From: Lewinellaceae bacterium
GTDB taxonomy: Bacteria > Bacteroidota > Bacteroidia > Chitinophagales > Saprospiraceae
Length of the DNA stretch: 64,000 nucleotides
Direction: 5' to 3'
Assembly: GCA_020636445.1 (NCBI GenBank)
Contig: JACJXV010000011.1
Span: 1-64,000, forward strand
Shown here: piece by piece, positions 1 to 9,044 of the stretch
Position numbering within the stretch: the stretch's first letter is position 1
Layout of the letters: each line of letters begins with the position of its first letter
Position numbers and translations under genes: made by a program
Notes under the pieces: model-generated
Seen by the model: only the letters and a program-made list of their open reading frames with translations
Database searches by the model: none
What the model was told of the DNA's origin: nothing

Positions 1-1665
1 TTTGTCGTGCTCGACAACCAGGACGGAGTTCCCAATATCTGCTAATTGGCGCAAGGCTTCAATTAGCTTTTGGTTGTCCCGCTGATGCAAACCAATGCTG
101 GGTTCATCCAGAATATAGGTGATACCGGTTAGTTGTGATCCGATCTGAGTGGCCAGTCGAATCCGCTGGGACTCGCCCCCCGAAAGCGTCCTGGCCGGTC
201 GGTTCAATGTTAGGTAGTCCAGGCCAACATGTAAGAGAAAGCCCAGGCGCAGGCGGATTTCCTTGATAACTTCCCGGCCAATCGCTTGCTGGCGTTCACT
301 AAGTTTATCCTCTATCCCCTCAAACCACTCCAGCAAATTGGCAATATCCATCTCGGCTAATTCCCCGATATGGTGGCCTGCAATTTTGAAATGCAGCGAT
401 TCTTTCTTCAAGCGGAATCCCGAACAGCCCGGGCAGGTATCAACCGTCATAAATTCTTCGGCCCAGCGACGGATTTTCTCCGAACTCGTTTCTTCGTACC
501 AGCGCTCAATCATTTTAATCAAGCCTTCGTACGCCAGATTATACGCATAATCGCCGGCCAGCTTAACGGATACCGCTTTACCGCCCCCGTACAAGATCGT
601 TTTCAGGGCATCTTCAGGAATCTCCCGAATCGGCGTAGCAAAACTGAATTGGTATTTTTTGGCAATGGCCCGCAGTTGCTTGAATGTTATATTATCGCGG
701 GATTCACCCAACGGAACAATGCCGCCATCATTAATGGTCAGACTATCGTCAGGAATTACTTTTTCCAGATCTACCTTATTAATTACGCCCAATCCATTAC
801 AATCGGGGCACGCTCCATAAGGGGAATTAAACGAAAAAGTATTCGGAGAGGGCTCCTCGTAGGAGACACCTCCTACGGCATCCATCAGGTGTTTACTGAA
901 CGTAGCCAATTCTTCCGTATCGGCATTTTGGATCATTATGCTGCCATTGCCCAGGCGCAGCGCAGTGAGCAAGGAGTCCGTCAGTCGGTCAGATCGTTCG
1001 TTTCCAATCTTCAGACGGTCAACCACTACCTCTATATCGTGCACCTTATAGCGATCGACCTGCAGCCCCGGGGTCAGCTCCAGAATTTCCCCATCAACGC
1101 GGACCTTGGTATAACCCTGCTTCCGGGTTTGGTCAAACAATTCGCGATAATGTCCTTTCCGACCCCGCACCAGCGGAGCCAGTATTAATACTTTACTATT
1201 AGCGTACTTGGTGAGGATCTGCTCTTGCATCTGTTCCTCGCTATACCGAACCATCTGCGCGCCCGTCACATAGGAATAAGCATCCGCCGCCCGGGCGAAT
1301 AATAGCCGCAGAAAATCATAGATCTCCGTAATCGTCCCTACTGTCGACCGGGGGTTCCGGCTAGTGGTTTTTTGTTCAATAGAAATGACCGGTGAGAGCC
1401 CATCGATACGTTCCACATCAGGCCGCTCCATTTCACCAATGAACTGCCGGGCATAGGCAGAGAACGTTTCCATATAGCGCCGCTGCCCTTCCGCATAGAT
1501 GGTATCAAAGGCCAATGACGACTTTCCGCTACCACTAATCCCGGTAATAACGACCAACTGGTTGCGAGGAATGCGCAGATCGATATCCTTCAGGTTGTGC
1601 TCCCGCGCGCCCGTTACTTCAATATAATCGTTTGGCTCCACCACAGGAGCTTGGAATTCGGCCAT
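1..1665 (-). CDS. uvrA: UvrABC excinuclease ATPase subunit A, N-terminal 555 residues (cut by window edge)
   Basis: UvrA is the damage-recognition ATPase of nucleotide excision repair; it acts as a dimer and loads UvrB onto DNA. The reading frame is open from the ATG at 1665 to base 1, so the last ~40% of a typical ~940-residue protein lies outside the window. Visible features are the first Walker A (GISGSGKSS, residues ~42-50), a CPDCNG zinc half-site near residue 283, CPGC near 411, the ABC signature LSGGESQRIRLATQ near 490, Walker B/D-loop LDEPSIGLHQRD, and the switch region VLVVEHD at the cut. The start ATG gives MAEFQAPVVEP before the conserved IEVTGAREHNLK, as in other Bacteroidota UvrA proteins. 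No LexA-type operator was recognised upstream. Confidence 0.97.
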   Translation of the reverse strand, partial: MAEFQAPVVEPNDYIEVTGAREHNLKDIDLRIPRNQLVVITGISGSGKSSLAFDTIYAEGQRRYMETFSAYARQFIGEMERPDVERIDGLSPVISIEQKTTSRNPRSTVGTITEIYDFLRLLFARAADAYSYVTGAQMVRYSEEQMQEQILTKYANSKVLILAPLVRGRKGHYRELFDQTRKQGYTKVRVDGEILELTPGLQVDRYKVHDIEVVVDRLKIGNERSDRLTDSLLTALRLGNGSIMIQNADTEELATFSKHLMDAVGGVSYEEPSPNTFSFNSPYGACPDCNGLGVINKVDLEKVIPDDSLTINDGGIVPLGESRDNITFKQLRAIAKKYQFSFATPIREIPEDALKTILYGGGKAVSVKLAGDYAYNLAYEGLIKMIERWYEETSSEKIRRWAEEFMTVDTCPGCSGFRLKKESLHFKIAGHHIGELAEMDIANLLEWFEGIEDKLSERQQAIGREVIKEIRLRLGFLLHVGLDYLTLNRPARTLSGGESQRIRLATQIGSQLTGITYILDEPSIGLHQRDNQKLIEALRQLADIGNSVLVVEHDK

Positions 1666-1862
1666 GATAAATGGATCGTGATTAACAGTTTATGGTTAGG
1701 TTACCTGACAGGAATCGCACTACTAACGCTTTCCAGCGTCTTTGTGTTTATTCCCCCATCGCTGATTTCCAAAGCAACCGTTAAAAAATTTAATACCCAG
1801 CGGCAAATTTAGTACTTCCCCGGCATTTTAATTTGGTATACATTGCGTCCAAATTCACAACA

Positions 1863-2036
1863 ATGGATCCTAAGCGCATTATTGTTTATGCCATTTTGTT
1901 TGCAGCCGTTGTGGGCGGAGCCCGCAAGGTAATGCCTTTGCTGGATACAATCAGCACCAACCTCGTTTCGCTGATCGGTATGTTTCTGGTGGTTGGCTTA
2001 CTCGCGTTGGCAGTGGCCCGGGTATTACGCAGCTAG
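1863..2036 (+). CDS. small two-helix membrane protein, unknown function
   Basis: A 57-residue protein beginning MDPKRIIVYAILFAAVVGG. It has two hydrophobic stretches (residues ~6-20 and ~33-54) joined by a short polar loop, so it is probably an inner-membrane hairpin. A TTG start at 1833 would add ten residues, but the ATG at 1863 is preferred because it sits directly before the first hydrophobic segment. I do not recognise a family. It is a lone gene between divergent uvrA and a convergent exported protein. Reality as a gene is likely because of the clean membrane topology, but it has no other support. Confidence 0.55.
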   Translation: MDPKRIIVYAILFAAVVGGARKVMPLLDTISTNLVSLIGMFLVVGLLALAVARVLRS

Positions 2037-2154
2037 GGGCAGCTACGATTGGGCAGAGAATCTTTCTCCGTTTGAGCCTCTTGACGGACCTGAGCTACAT
2101 ACTCCCAAAAGACCCATTTTTTTTTCGAGCGAGGTACCTTATATGGTCATAAAC

Positions 2155-2195
2155 GAACACCGCAGAAGTTGACAGAGCAACTCACTACGGTGTTC
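2155..2195. terminator. hairpin between convergent genes, probable bidirectional terminator
   Basis: GAACACCG (2155-2162) pairs with CGGTGTTC (2188-2195), and an inner AGTTG/CAACT pair extends the stem. It lies midway between the convergent small membrane gene and the exported protein gene. Neither side has a strong T tract, so efficiency is uncertain. Confidence 0.45.
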
Positions 2196-2228
2196 ATTTA
2201 GTTGATTCAGTCCTAGTTCAACCCCAGG

Positions 2229-2732
2229 CTATTTACTCAGCTTGAAGGATTTGATAAACGCATCCGCAGCCTTCTGATTGAAGGATCCACTGGGAGCTAC
2301 GACCACCAATTGATATTGGATCTGTCCGACAATAAGAACGTGATATTGGATTTTCGCGTCTTGCTCCTCCAGATTCATGACCGCTTGCAACCCACTCTCC
2401 TTCTTGACTTTCCAGGCTGACTTTCCCTGAATCGTTCCATTCAATTGCTCCCGGAAGGAATCAACCGACACTTCCAATAAATCATCCCGGTCAGTCAGAT
2501 TAACCGTATGCACCGTATAGCTGGCAAAAAAGGTCTGTTCATCTATCGTTACTGAAATCTTGGTAGTTTCAACTTCTTCACCTTCTGATGTTTGAACTTC
2601 GTACCGCGCCGGGAAAACGACGGAGAATTTTCCGGCGCTGCTGCTGTAAGCGAAACCTTTGCCAGGAGGATTTATCGCCCCCAGGGGAAATACGAAGCCT
2701 ATGAACACCAGGAGCAGGAAGTAGTTTCTCAT
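2229..2732 (-). CDS. exported hypothetical protein, single soluble domain
   Basis: A 167-residue protein with a Sec signal peptide (MRNYFLLLVFIGFVFPLGAI, cleavage near residue 19-23), so it is expected in the periplasm or outside the cell. The mature part alternates beta strands and helices, with a recurring pattern of a strand-rich body (FSVVFPARYEVQT; TKISVTIDEQTFFASYTV) and a final amphipathic segment ADAFIKSFKL. This resembles the PsbP/LpqN-like fold seen in many small Bacteroidota secreted proteins, but that is only a structural impression. It stands alone downstream of the his operon, with 248 bp between it and hisA. No lipobox or sorting domain is present. Confidence 0.7.
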   Translation of the reverse strand: MRNYFLLLVFIGFVFPLGAINPPGKGFAYSSSAGKFSVVFPARYEVQTSEGEEVETTKISVTIDEQTFFASYTVHTVNLTDRDDLLEVSVDSFREQLNGTIQGKSAWKVKKESGLQAVMNLEEQDAKIQYHVLIVGQIQYQLVVVAPSGSFNQKAADAFIKSFKLSK

Positions 2733-2915
2733 GTTGTGCGTTTTTTATAGAAACGAATCTATTGTAAAAACAGAATAAAACAAAGCCAAAGCGGTATTCT
2801 ACTGAAAAAGGGTTACTTACGCTTCGGTAATTAGCCCGGATAGGAGATGAGAAATTGGAAATTGGTACTTCGACTTTGCTCGGTTATTGTCCTTCGAAAA
2901 TAGTCAGCGGTTTTT

Positions 2916-2944
2916 CACCACAGATCACACAGATTTACACAGAT
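2916..2944. repeat. short degenerate CACAGAT tandem
   Basis: Three near-copies of CACAGAT/ACACAGAT occur in a row in the gap between hisA and the exported-protein gene. Sequences of this kind recur in intergenic DNA of many bacterial genomes. No function can be read from the sequence. Confidence 0.5.
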
Positions 2945-2980
2945 AAAGATTTCCACACCGTTAACACAGGCTGATCGCCG

Positions 2981-3694
2981 CTAAAACCGGCTGAGTTCTG
3001 CCAGCGTGAGATTACCCTCATAGATGGCTTTGCCGATGATTGCCCCATAACAACCCATGGTGCGTAATTTTTCTAATTCCTGCATGGTGGTTACGCCGCC
3101 GCTAGCGATCAGGTTCAACTCCGGCAGCGCCTCCCGGATTTGTTCGTACGTATCAAGGGCACTGCCTTCCAGAAGCCCATCTTTGCTGATATCTGTGGAG
3201 ATGGTATACCGAACGCCTTTCGCCCAATAATCCTTCAAAAAAGCAAAAAGATCTGCATCGCTGGATTCCTGCCAGCCACTTACCGCAATCTTGCCCGCTT
3301 GAAAGTCGGCCCCCAGGATGATCCGTTCACTGCCATAGGTCGCCAGCCAGGAAGCGAACAACTCCGGATCTTTTACCGCAATCGTGCCTCCGGTAACCTG
3401 TTGCGCACCACACTCAAAAGCAATGCGCAAGTCATCCGTTGATTTTAACCCTCCGCCAAAATCAATGTGTAACCGAGTTTGGGCGGCCAGTTTTTCCAGC
3501 ACCTTGTGATTGATGATGCGTTTGGCCTTGGCCCCATCCAGATCCACGACGTGCAGGCGCTCCAGCCCGGCATCTTCAAAGGCGCGCGCAACTTCGAGGG
3601 GGTCCTCGTTATACACTTTCTTACGGGCGTAATCTCCCTGCGTAAGGCGAACACATTTTCCGTCAATGATATCAATAGCTGGAATGAGATACAT
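2981..3694 (-). CDS. hisA: ProFAR isomerase HisA
   Basis: 1-(5-phosphoribosyl)-5-[(5-phosphoribosylamino)methylideneamino]imidazole-4-carboxamide isomerase, the Amadori step of histidine synthesis; cytosolic TIM barrel. The 237 residues match the family length. The catalytic Asp8 is in IPAIDIIDGKCVRL, the second half contains TISTDISKDGLLEG, and phosphate-binding loops appear as FGGGLKS, GGTIA and ASGGV. It starts 11 bp after hisH and is the last visible gene of the operon. HisF, the usual next gene and the partner of HisH, is not downstream, which is unusual. Confidence 0.97.
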   Translation of the reverse strand: MYLIPAIDIIDGKCVRLTQGDYARKKVYNEDPLEVARAFEDAGLERLHVVDLDGAKAKRIINHKVLEKLAAQTRLHIDFGGGLKSTDDLRIAFECGAQQVTGGTIAVKDPELFASWLATYGSERIILGADFQAGKIAVSGWQESSDADLFAFLKDYWAKGVRYTISTDISKDGLLEGSALDTYEQIREALPELNLIASGGVTTMQELEKLRTMGCYGAIIGKAIYEGNLTLAELSRF

Positions 3695-3705
3695 TTTCGT
3701 TGCGT

Positions 3706-4290
3706 TTAAATGGCCATAAATTGCCGCAGTATGCGCTCACCTACCGGTCCCGACTTTTCCGGATGAAATTGGGTAGCATAAAAATTATCCTTCTGAATTG
3801 CCGAACTGAAGGGGATGCCATACAGGGTGGTTGCGGCTGTGTACGGCCCTTCTTCTACGTAATAACTATGTACGAAATAGGCGAATTGCCCCTCCAGCTC
3901 CGGAGGTAAAACGCCGGTCTTCCGCACCTGAAGGCTGTTCCAACCCATGTGGGGAACCTTCTCGCCTCCTACCGGTTGGAATCGCAGCACCCGTTGCGGG
4001 ATAATCCCCAGGCAGGTTGTGTCGTTTTCTTCCGAATACTCACACAAGAGCTGCATACCGAGGCATATTCCCAATACTGGCTGGGTTAGCTCCCGGATTA
4101 AGACATCCAGACCTCTCTCCCGCAGGTAGGCCATCGTAGTACTGGCTTCCCCCACACCTGGAAAAATGACTTTAGGCGCCGCCCTGATGACTTCGTGGTC
4201 GTCGGTGAGAACGGCGGGAATCCCCAAACGTTCCATCGCAAAAAGGACCGACTGTACGTTACCCGCATTATAATTGATGATCGCTACCAT
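3706..4290 (-). CDS. hisH: imidazole glycerol phosphate synthase, glutaminase subunit HisH
   Basis: Class-I glutamine amidotransferase that hydrolyses glutamine and channels ammonia to HisF. The 194 residues contain the nucleophile Cys76 in GICLGMQLL, the oxyanion region FPGVGEAS near residue 45, and the His-Glu pair of the triad in FHPEKSG near residue 176. It begins MVAIINYNAGN, typical for HisH, and lies 18 bp after hisB and 11 bp before hisA. Its obligate partner HisF is not encoded in the visible operon and must be elsewhere. Confidence 0.97.
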   Translation of the reverse strand: MVAIINYNAGNVQSVLFAMERLGIPAVLTDDHEVIRAAPKVIFPGVGEASTTMAYLRERGLDVLIRELTQPVLGICLGMQLLCEYSEENDTTCLGIIPQRVLRFQPVGGEKVPHMGWNSLQVRKTGVLPPELEGQFAYFVHSYYVEEGPYTAATTLYGIPFSSAIQKDNFYATQFHPEKSGPVGERILRQFMAI

Positions 4291-4308
4291 AACCAGTTGT
4301 TGTCTGTT

Positions 4309-5445
4309 TTACAATGTTCCTTTCGTCGAAGGTAAATCCTGGCTGTCAGGATCACGTCGAACCGCCATGCGGATAGCCCGGGCAAAGGCTTTGAATATAG
4401 CCTCCACTTTGTGGTGTTCGTTCTCGCCGCGTGCCTGAATATTCAGATTGCAGCGGGCTGTATCGCTGAAAGACTTAAAGAAGTGATAAATCATTTCCGT
4501 AGGGAATTGGCCGATTTTTTCCCGGCAGAACTCGGCATCCCAAACCAGCCAGGGCCGACCACCGAAGTCAATAGCTACTTGCGCCAAACAGTCGTCCATC
4601 GGCAACAAATAAAATCCGTAGCGCTCCATACCGCGTTTATCCCCTACTGCCCGGCCAAAAGCTTCACCCAGCGCAAGTGCCGTATCTTCAATGGTATGGT
4701 GTTCATCTATATGCAAATCGCCGGATACATCTACCGCCAAATCACAATGCGCATGTTTGGCCAACTGATCGAGCATGTGATCGAAAAACCCGATCCCTGT
4801 CTGGTGTTTATATTGACCACTCCCGTCAAGGTTCAGCCGTACCTGGATCTCCGTTTCATGGGTTTTCCGATATACCCGGGCACCCCGTGCCTGCCCCCGC
4901 AAAAACGTATAAATATCCGCCCAGGACTGGGTAGTCAGTGCAATAACATCCTCCAGGGCCGCCGCTTCGCCAGCCAGTTCATCAGCACCAAGTGCAGGGT
5001 CATTGCGCAGCCATATCCCCCGGGAACCCAAATTCTTAGCCAGTTCCATATCGGTTAGCCGATCCCCTATGACAAATGAACCGGCCAAATCATAATCGCC
5101 CGTCAGGTAATGGGTTAACAGTCCGGTATTAGGCTTGCGGGTGGGGGCATTCTCATGCTTGAAAGTCCGGTCAATGAGAATTTCGGAAAACTCAATATTC
5201 TCATTAGCGAACGCTTTAAGAATCGCTCGCTGCGCGGGCCAAAAGGTTTCCTCGGGATAGGAATCCGTTCCCAGGCCATCCTGATTACTAACCATCACCA
5301 GGGTGTAATCCAGTTCGGTGACGATCCGCGACAGGTACTGGAAGACCTGTGGATAAAATTCTACTTTTTCCAGCGCATCCACCTGGTAATCGTCTGGTTC
5401 CAATACCATGGTTCCATCGCGATCGATAAAGAGTATTTTTTGCAT
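4309..5445 (-). CDS. hisB: bifunctional histidinol-phosphatase / imidazoleglycerol-phosphate dehydratase HisB
   Basis: Two steps of histidine synthesis in one 378-residue chain. The N-terminal ~165 residues are a HAD phosphatase (FIDRDGTMV with Asp8 and Asp10; VSNQDG; IGDRLTDMELA). The C-terminal part from ~RKTHETEIQVRLNLDGSG is IGP dehydratase, with the manganese-binding motifs DEHHTIEDTALALGEA and HHKVEAIFKAFARAI. Such fusions are known in enterobacteria and many Bacteroidota, so this is ordinary for the group. Spacing is 29 bp from hisC and 18 bp to hisH, consistent with one operon. Confidence 0.97.
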   Translation of the reverse strand: MQKILFIDRDGTMVLEPDDYQVDALEKVEFYPQVFQYLSRIVTELDYTLVMVSNQDGLGTDSYPEETFWPAQRAILKAFANENIEFSEILIDRTFKHENAPTRKPNTGLLTHYLTGDYDLAGSFVIGDRLTDMELAKNLGSRGIWLRNDPALGADELAGEAAALEDVIALTTQSWADIYTFLRGQARGARVYRKTHETEIQVRLNLDGSGQYKHQTGIGFFDHMLDQLAKHAHCDLAVDVSGDLHIDEHHTIEDTALALGEAFGRAVGDKRGMERYGFYLLPMDDCLAQVAIDFGGRPWLVWDAEFCREKIGQFPTEMIYHFFKSFSDTARCNLNIQARGENEHHKVEAIFKAFARAIRMAVRRDPDSQDLPSTKGTL

Positions 5446-5474
5446 CCTGTTTTTCTTTTATGCCCGTAACCTGA

Positions 5475-6545
5475 TTAATTAGCCTGCTGCATCACCCCCG
5501 GCCACTCCAGTAAAGCAGTCCATAACAGCTCATTTTCATCCGGTCGTCCCACGGTAATACGCAGGGAACCATCGCAAAGATGAACGTTAGCCCGATTCCG
5601 AACGATAATTCCCCGCCCTACCAGAAAACGATAAAGCCCATTCGGGTCGTCGACCTGCACCAGCAGAAAATTAGCGGCGGAAGGGTGTACTCGCCGAACG
5701 ATAGATAAGGTTGCCAGGCGCGTTGCCAGGCGTTCTTTTTCTGACAATAACTGATCGCGCATCTCCAGCATTCGCTCAGGCGCTGTCAGCGCTGTCAATG
5801 CTGCCTCCTGCGTCAGTTGGTTGATATTGTAGGGGGGCTTCACTTTGTTAAATAAGGCGATAATTTCTGGGCTGGCAAATGCCATCCCCAACCGGATTCC
5901 TGCCAGGCCCCAGGCCTTGGAAAACGTTTGCAGCACAACCAGGTTAGGAAATTCCGCAAGCCACGGTAAGCAGGTAGCTGCATCCGCAAAATCGATATAG
6001 GCCTCATCAACGACGACAATGCCCGGGAATGCCGTCAGTAGATCCCGTAACCGGTTGGGGTCCACCAGATTTCCGGTAGGGTTATTGGGACTACATACAA
6101 ACAACAACTTGCTATGCGCATTGGCAGCATCCAGGATAGCGGATACCGCAGGTTGGTAATCAGGGGTTAAAGAAACTTCCCGAATATCAACAGCAGCAAT
6201 GTCCGCAGCAACGCGGTACATTCCATAAGTTGGTGGCAAAATCAGGATATGATCCTCGCGGGGTTCGCAAAAAATGCGGACCAGCAAATCGATAGCCTCA
6301 TCGCTGCCATTGCCCAAAAAAATCTGTTCGGGGGAAACGCCCTTTAGTGCTGCCAGGCGTTCTTTGATAGCACGCTGAAGCGGATCCGGATAGCGATTCA
6401 ACCCTGTTTCGAAAGGGTTTTCATTCGCATCCAGAAACACTTCCGCACCGCCCGTAAATTCACTGCGGGCCGATGAGTAAGGCGTTAGTGCCTGAATATT
6501 GGGTCGCACCAGGCGGTCGAGATCCCAGGTTTTTGCATTTTTCAT
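5475..6545 (-). CDS. hisC: histidinol-phosphate aminotransferase HisC
   Basis: PLP-dependent fold-type I enzyme that transaminates imidazole acetol phosphate. The PLP lysine is in TFSKAWGLAGIRLG; other marks are LGNGSDEAIDLL, CSPNNPTGN, VVDEAYIDF and the C-terminal LRITVGRPDEN. The reading frame could start at 6632, but that would overlap the upstream gene; the ATG at 6545 (MKNAKTWDLDRLVRPN) gives a family-typical 356 residues and a 10-bp gap to the upstream amidohydrolase-like gene. Part of the his operon. Confidence 0.96.
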   Translation of the reverse strand: MKNAKTWDLDRLVRPNIQALTPYSSARSEFTGGAEVFLDANENPFETGLNRYPDPLQRAIKERLAALKGVSPEQIFLGNGSDEAIDLLVRIFCEPREDHILILPPTYGMYRVAADIAAVDIREVSLTPDYQPAVSAILDAANAHSKLLFVCSPNNPTGNLVDPNRLRDLLTAFPGIVVVDEAYIDFADAATCLPWLAEFPNLVVLQTFSKAWGLAGIRLGMAFASPEIIALFNKVKPPYNINQLTQEAALTALTAPERMLEMRDQLLSEKERLATRLATLSIVRRVHPSAANFLLVQVDDPNGLYRFLVGRGIIVRNRANVHLCDGSLRITVGRPDENELLWTALLEWPGVMQQAN

Positions 6546-6555
6546 GATTCCCTTA

Positions 6556-7740
6556 TTACCTGCATTGTTGCAGGAGCAGTTGGTGACCCAGGATACGGCC
6601 ATCAACTTTCCATACCAACAAAAAAATTCCATTTGTTTCCGGCAAAGCTACCCTATTCGTTCCTGCCAGCATTGACCAGGCGCGCTGCCGACGGCCGAGG
6701 GGGTCATATACCTCCAGGGTACCGGCACGGGTAGTCTGAACCTCTACCCAGCCGCAGGATGGGTTCGGCCCAACGCGCCAATTTTCTTGCTCTGCCGAAT
6801 TATCCCCGGTGCCTGTCGGCAAGCACACTAGCGACTCGATTCCGGGGTAGTGCAACTCCAGGTAAGTTTCCAGTGATTCAGCGAGCGCACGGCTAAAAAA
6901 AGCCCGGTTGCCTTCTGAGTCCCGTACGGATAGGAAATTACATTCTATTTGAATGGCATCCAGCACTCCTCCCGCGGCAGAGCCATGGCGTTCGGTATTA
7001 TAGCCGCCAGAAAAATAAGGATCGCCCGATCGGGGGGCAGGGTCATTCTGACTAGGAACCGCGGGGTAGCCGGCATTATCGAGTAAACTCCCCAAACTGT
7101 TCCCTCCCCGCAATAAAGCTGCATGATCAATTTGCCCCCGGTTATCACTGACCAGCTGGCGGATACTACTGCCAGCCACCACATCCCCGGCATTGAGATA
7201 GGCATTGTTTTCCCGCAGGGAAGCCGCACTCAGGAGATAACCTAACTCCAGGCGCTGGATGGTATGCCCATGCCCGTGCAAATCAATAAAAATACCCCGA
7301 CCGAACTGCCGCTGAACGGCCGCTTTAGCACTGTCAATAAACTGGTGGTATTCCCCCCAGGCGCGTGCCGCTTGAGTGTCACCATCAGCAGCTTCACCCA
7401 AATCCCGGTTCGCATCGAGCTTGGTCCTCCGCAAATGATTAATGATCAGGTGGGGCATGCAGTTACCTCCGGTACGCGCGAGAAAGGCCTCCCGGATTTG
7501 CAGGGCTAACTCCCGGGTGTTGGCATCCGTCACATACGTACAGCCAGGGCAGTTTCGATCCTTGAGATCCAAAGGCTCCAGGCTCCCCCCGTGAGGTGCC
7601 GAAATAATCACCGGCAAATTGCCTGGAATATATTCGACGAATTCCCGGTAACCCAGCACAGGAACACCCACCGCAAAGGATTGTGCAGTTCCGTTGCGGA
7701 GGATAAGCCCCAACAGCAATAGCCACAGGATTCGTCGCAT
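6556..7740 (-). CDS. secreted N-formylglutamate amidohydrolase-like protein inside the his operon
   Basis: A 394-residue protein with a signal peptide (MRRILWLLLLGLILRNGTAQS), a domain resembling the N-formylglutamate amidohydrolase (HutG/PF05013) family, and a C-terminal ~75 residues starting WRVGPNPS that look like a T9SS sorting domain. Family-type motifs are ISAPHGG (residue ~50), NRDLGE, IDLHGHGH and IQIECN, which supply candidate zinc ligands and the catalytic residue. HutG-type enzymes act in histidine breakdown; this one appears exported, so the cytosolic role cannot apply directly. It sits 4 bp after hisD and 10 bp before hisC. Its substrate is unknown; a peptidoglycan or extracellular amide is possible. 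Confidence 0.75.
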   Translation of the reverse strand: MRRILWLLLLGLILRNGTAQSFAVGVPVLGYREFVEYIPGNLPVIISAPHGGSLEPLDLKDRNCPGCTYVTDANTRELALQIREAFLARTGGNCMPHLIINHLRRTKLDANRDLGEAADGDTQAARAWGEYHQFIDSAKAAVQRQFGRGIFIDLHGHGHTIQRLELGYLLSAASLRENNAYLNAGDVVAGSSIRQLVSDNRGQIDHAALLRGGNSLGSLLDNAGYPAVPSQNDPAPRSGDPYFSGGYNTERHGSAAGGVLDAIQIECNFLSVRDSEGNRAFFSRALAESLETYLELHYPGIESLVCLPTGTGDNSAEQENWRVGPNPSCGWVEVQTTRAGTLEVYDPLGRRQRAWSMLAGTNRVALPETNGIFLLVWKVDGRILGHQLLLQQCR

Positions 7741-7744
7741 CGAC

Positions 7745-9025
7745 TTATAATTTTTGCAAGCGAATACTTACCGCTTGCCGGTGGGCTTCCAGTTCTTCTG
7801 CCGCAGCCATGACCTCTACCGTCGGCCCCAGGCGTTGCAATCCTGCAGGGGATAAGCGCTGGTAGGTAATCTTTTTGACAAAAGAATCCAGCGAAACCCC
7901 ACTATACGCCCGTGCAAAACCATTTGTGGGTAAGGTGTGATTGGTTCCTGAAGCGTAGTCGCCCACCGATTCGGGAGTGTAATGCCCCAGGAAAACAGAC
8001 CCGGCATTGGTAATCTTCATGGCCAGATCTTCTGCATCACCGACCGCCAGGATCAGGTGTTCCGGCGCATAAGCATTGATAAGCGCTACAGCCTCTGGCC
8101 GATCAGTAACCACAATGGCAACGCTATTGGCAAGTGCCTGAGCCGCCAGCTCCCGTCGAGGTAAAACGGCCAGCTGCCGATTGATCTCCACCTGAACCGC
8201 CGCCACAAATTCCGGAGTGAACGCTACTAAAACCACCTGGGAATCCGCTCCGTGTTCCGCCTGAGAAAGTAAATCAGCGGCAACAAAAGCCGGATCAGCG
8301 GTAGCATCAGCACAGACCAACACTTCACTGGGGCCTGCGGGCATATCAATCGCCAATCCTTCCCGGCTAACGATCTGCTTGGCAGCTGTTACATATTGAT
8401 TACCGGGTCCAAAAATTTTATATACCGCCGGAATAGTTTCCGTACCATAGGCCATTGCCCCAATGGCCTGGACGCCGCCTACCTTGAAAATCCGGTCTAC
8501 CCCCACCTGCTGCGCTGCGTATAAAATAGCCGGATGTACCTGCCCGTCGGGTCCAGGGGGAGTACAGAGTACTATTTCAGGGCAACCTGCCAATTTTGCA
8601 GGAATGGCCAGCATAAGCACCGTGGAAAAAAGCGGTGCCGTACCACCAGGGATGTATAACCCAACCCTATCGATGGCCACACTGCGCCGCCAACAGGTCA
8701 CACCGGGCATGGTTTCAACCGGGGCCTCTTCCCGCTGCTGGCTGGCGTGAAAACGGGTAATATTCTCTTGCGCCACCCCAATAGCCTCTCGCAGTGCCGG
8801 CGATAATGCCCCCGCAGCTGCCGCAAGTTCAGCGGGTGTAACCTCCAGGTTAATCAGTTCGGCTTGATCAAAGCGGGCGGTATATTCCCGAACAGCTTCA
8901 TCACCACGGCTCCGGATATCTTTTAAAATAGCCGATACCTGATCTTCCAACTGGGCTGTTTCGATCCCGGGTCGCGCCAGTAAAGCCGGCCACTCACCAC
9001 GAGCGGGATTTTGATAAACGTTCAT
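7745..9025 (-). CDS. hisD: histidinol dehydrogenase HisD
   Basis: Zinc-dependent, NAD-linked four-electron oxidation of histidinol to histidine, the last pathway step. At 426 residues it matches the family. Recognisable blocks are GLYIPGGTAPLFSTVLM, GPGNQYVTAAKQ, DMPAGPSEVLV, SQAEHGADSQV, NAYAPEHL and AGSVFLGHYTPES, which together contain the zinc ligands and the two catalytic histidines. It starts 19 bp after hisG and ends 4 bp before the secreted amidohydrolase-like gene. Confidence 0.97.
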   Translation of the reverse strand: MNVYQNPARGEWPALLARPGIETAQLEDQVSAILKDIRSRGDEAVREYTARFDQAELINLEVTPAELAAAAGALSPALREAIGVAQENITRFHASQQREEAPVETMPGVTCWRRSVAIDRVGLYIPGGTAPLFSTVLMLAIPAKLAGCPEIVLCTPPGPDGQVHPAILYAAQQVGVDRIFKVGGVQAIGAMAYGTETIPAVYKIFGPGNQYVTAAKQIVSREGLAIDMPAGPSEVLVCADATADPAFVAADLLSQAEHGADSQVVLVAFTPEFVAAVQVEINRQLAVLPRRELAAQALANSVAIVVTDRPEAVALINAYAPEHLILAVGDAEDLAMKITNAGSVFLGHYTPESVGDYASGTNHTLPTNGFARAYSGVSLDSFVKKITYQRLSPAGLQRLGPTVEVMAAAEELEAHRQAVSIRLQKL

Positions 9026-9044
9026 AACTGCAGGTTTCCTGATT

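Noticed and set aside
370..1188. 272-codon plus-strand frame at the left end
   Set aside because: Lies antisense to uvrA, whose motifs are all present on the minus strand.
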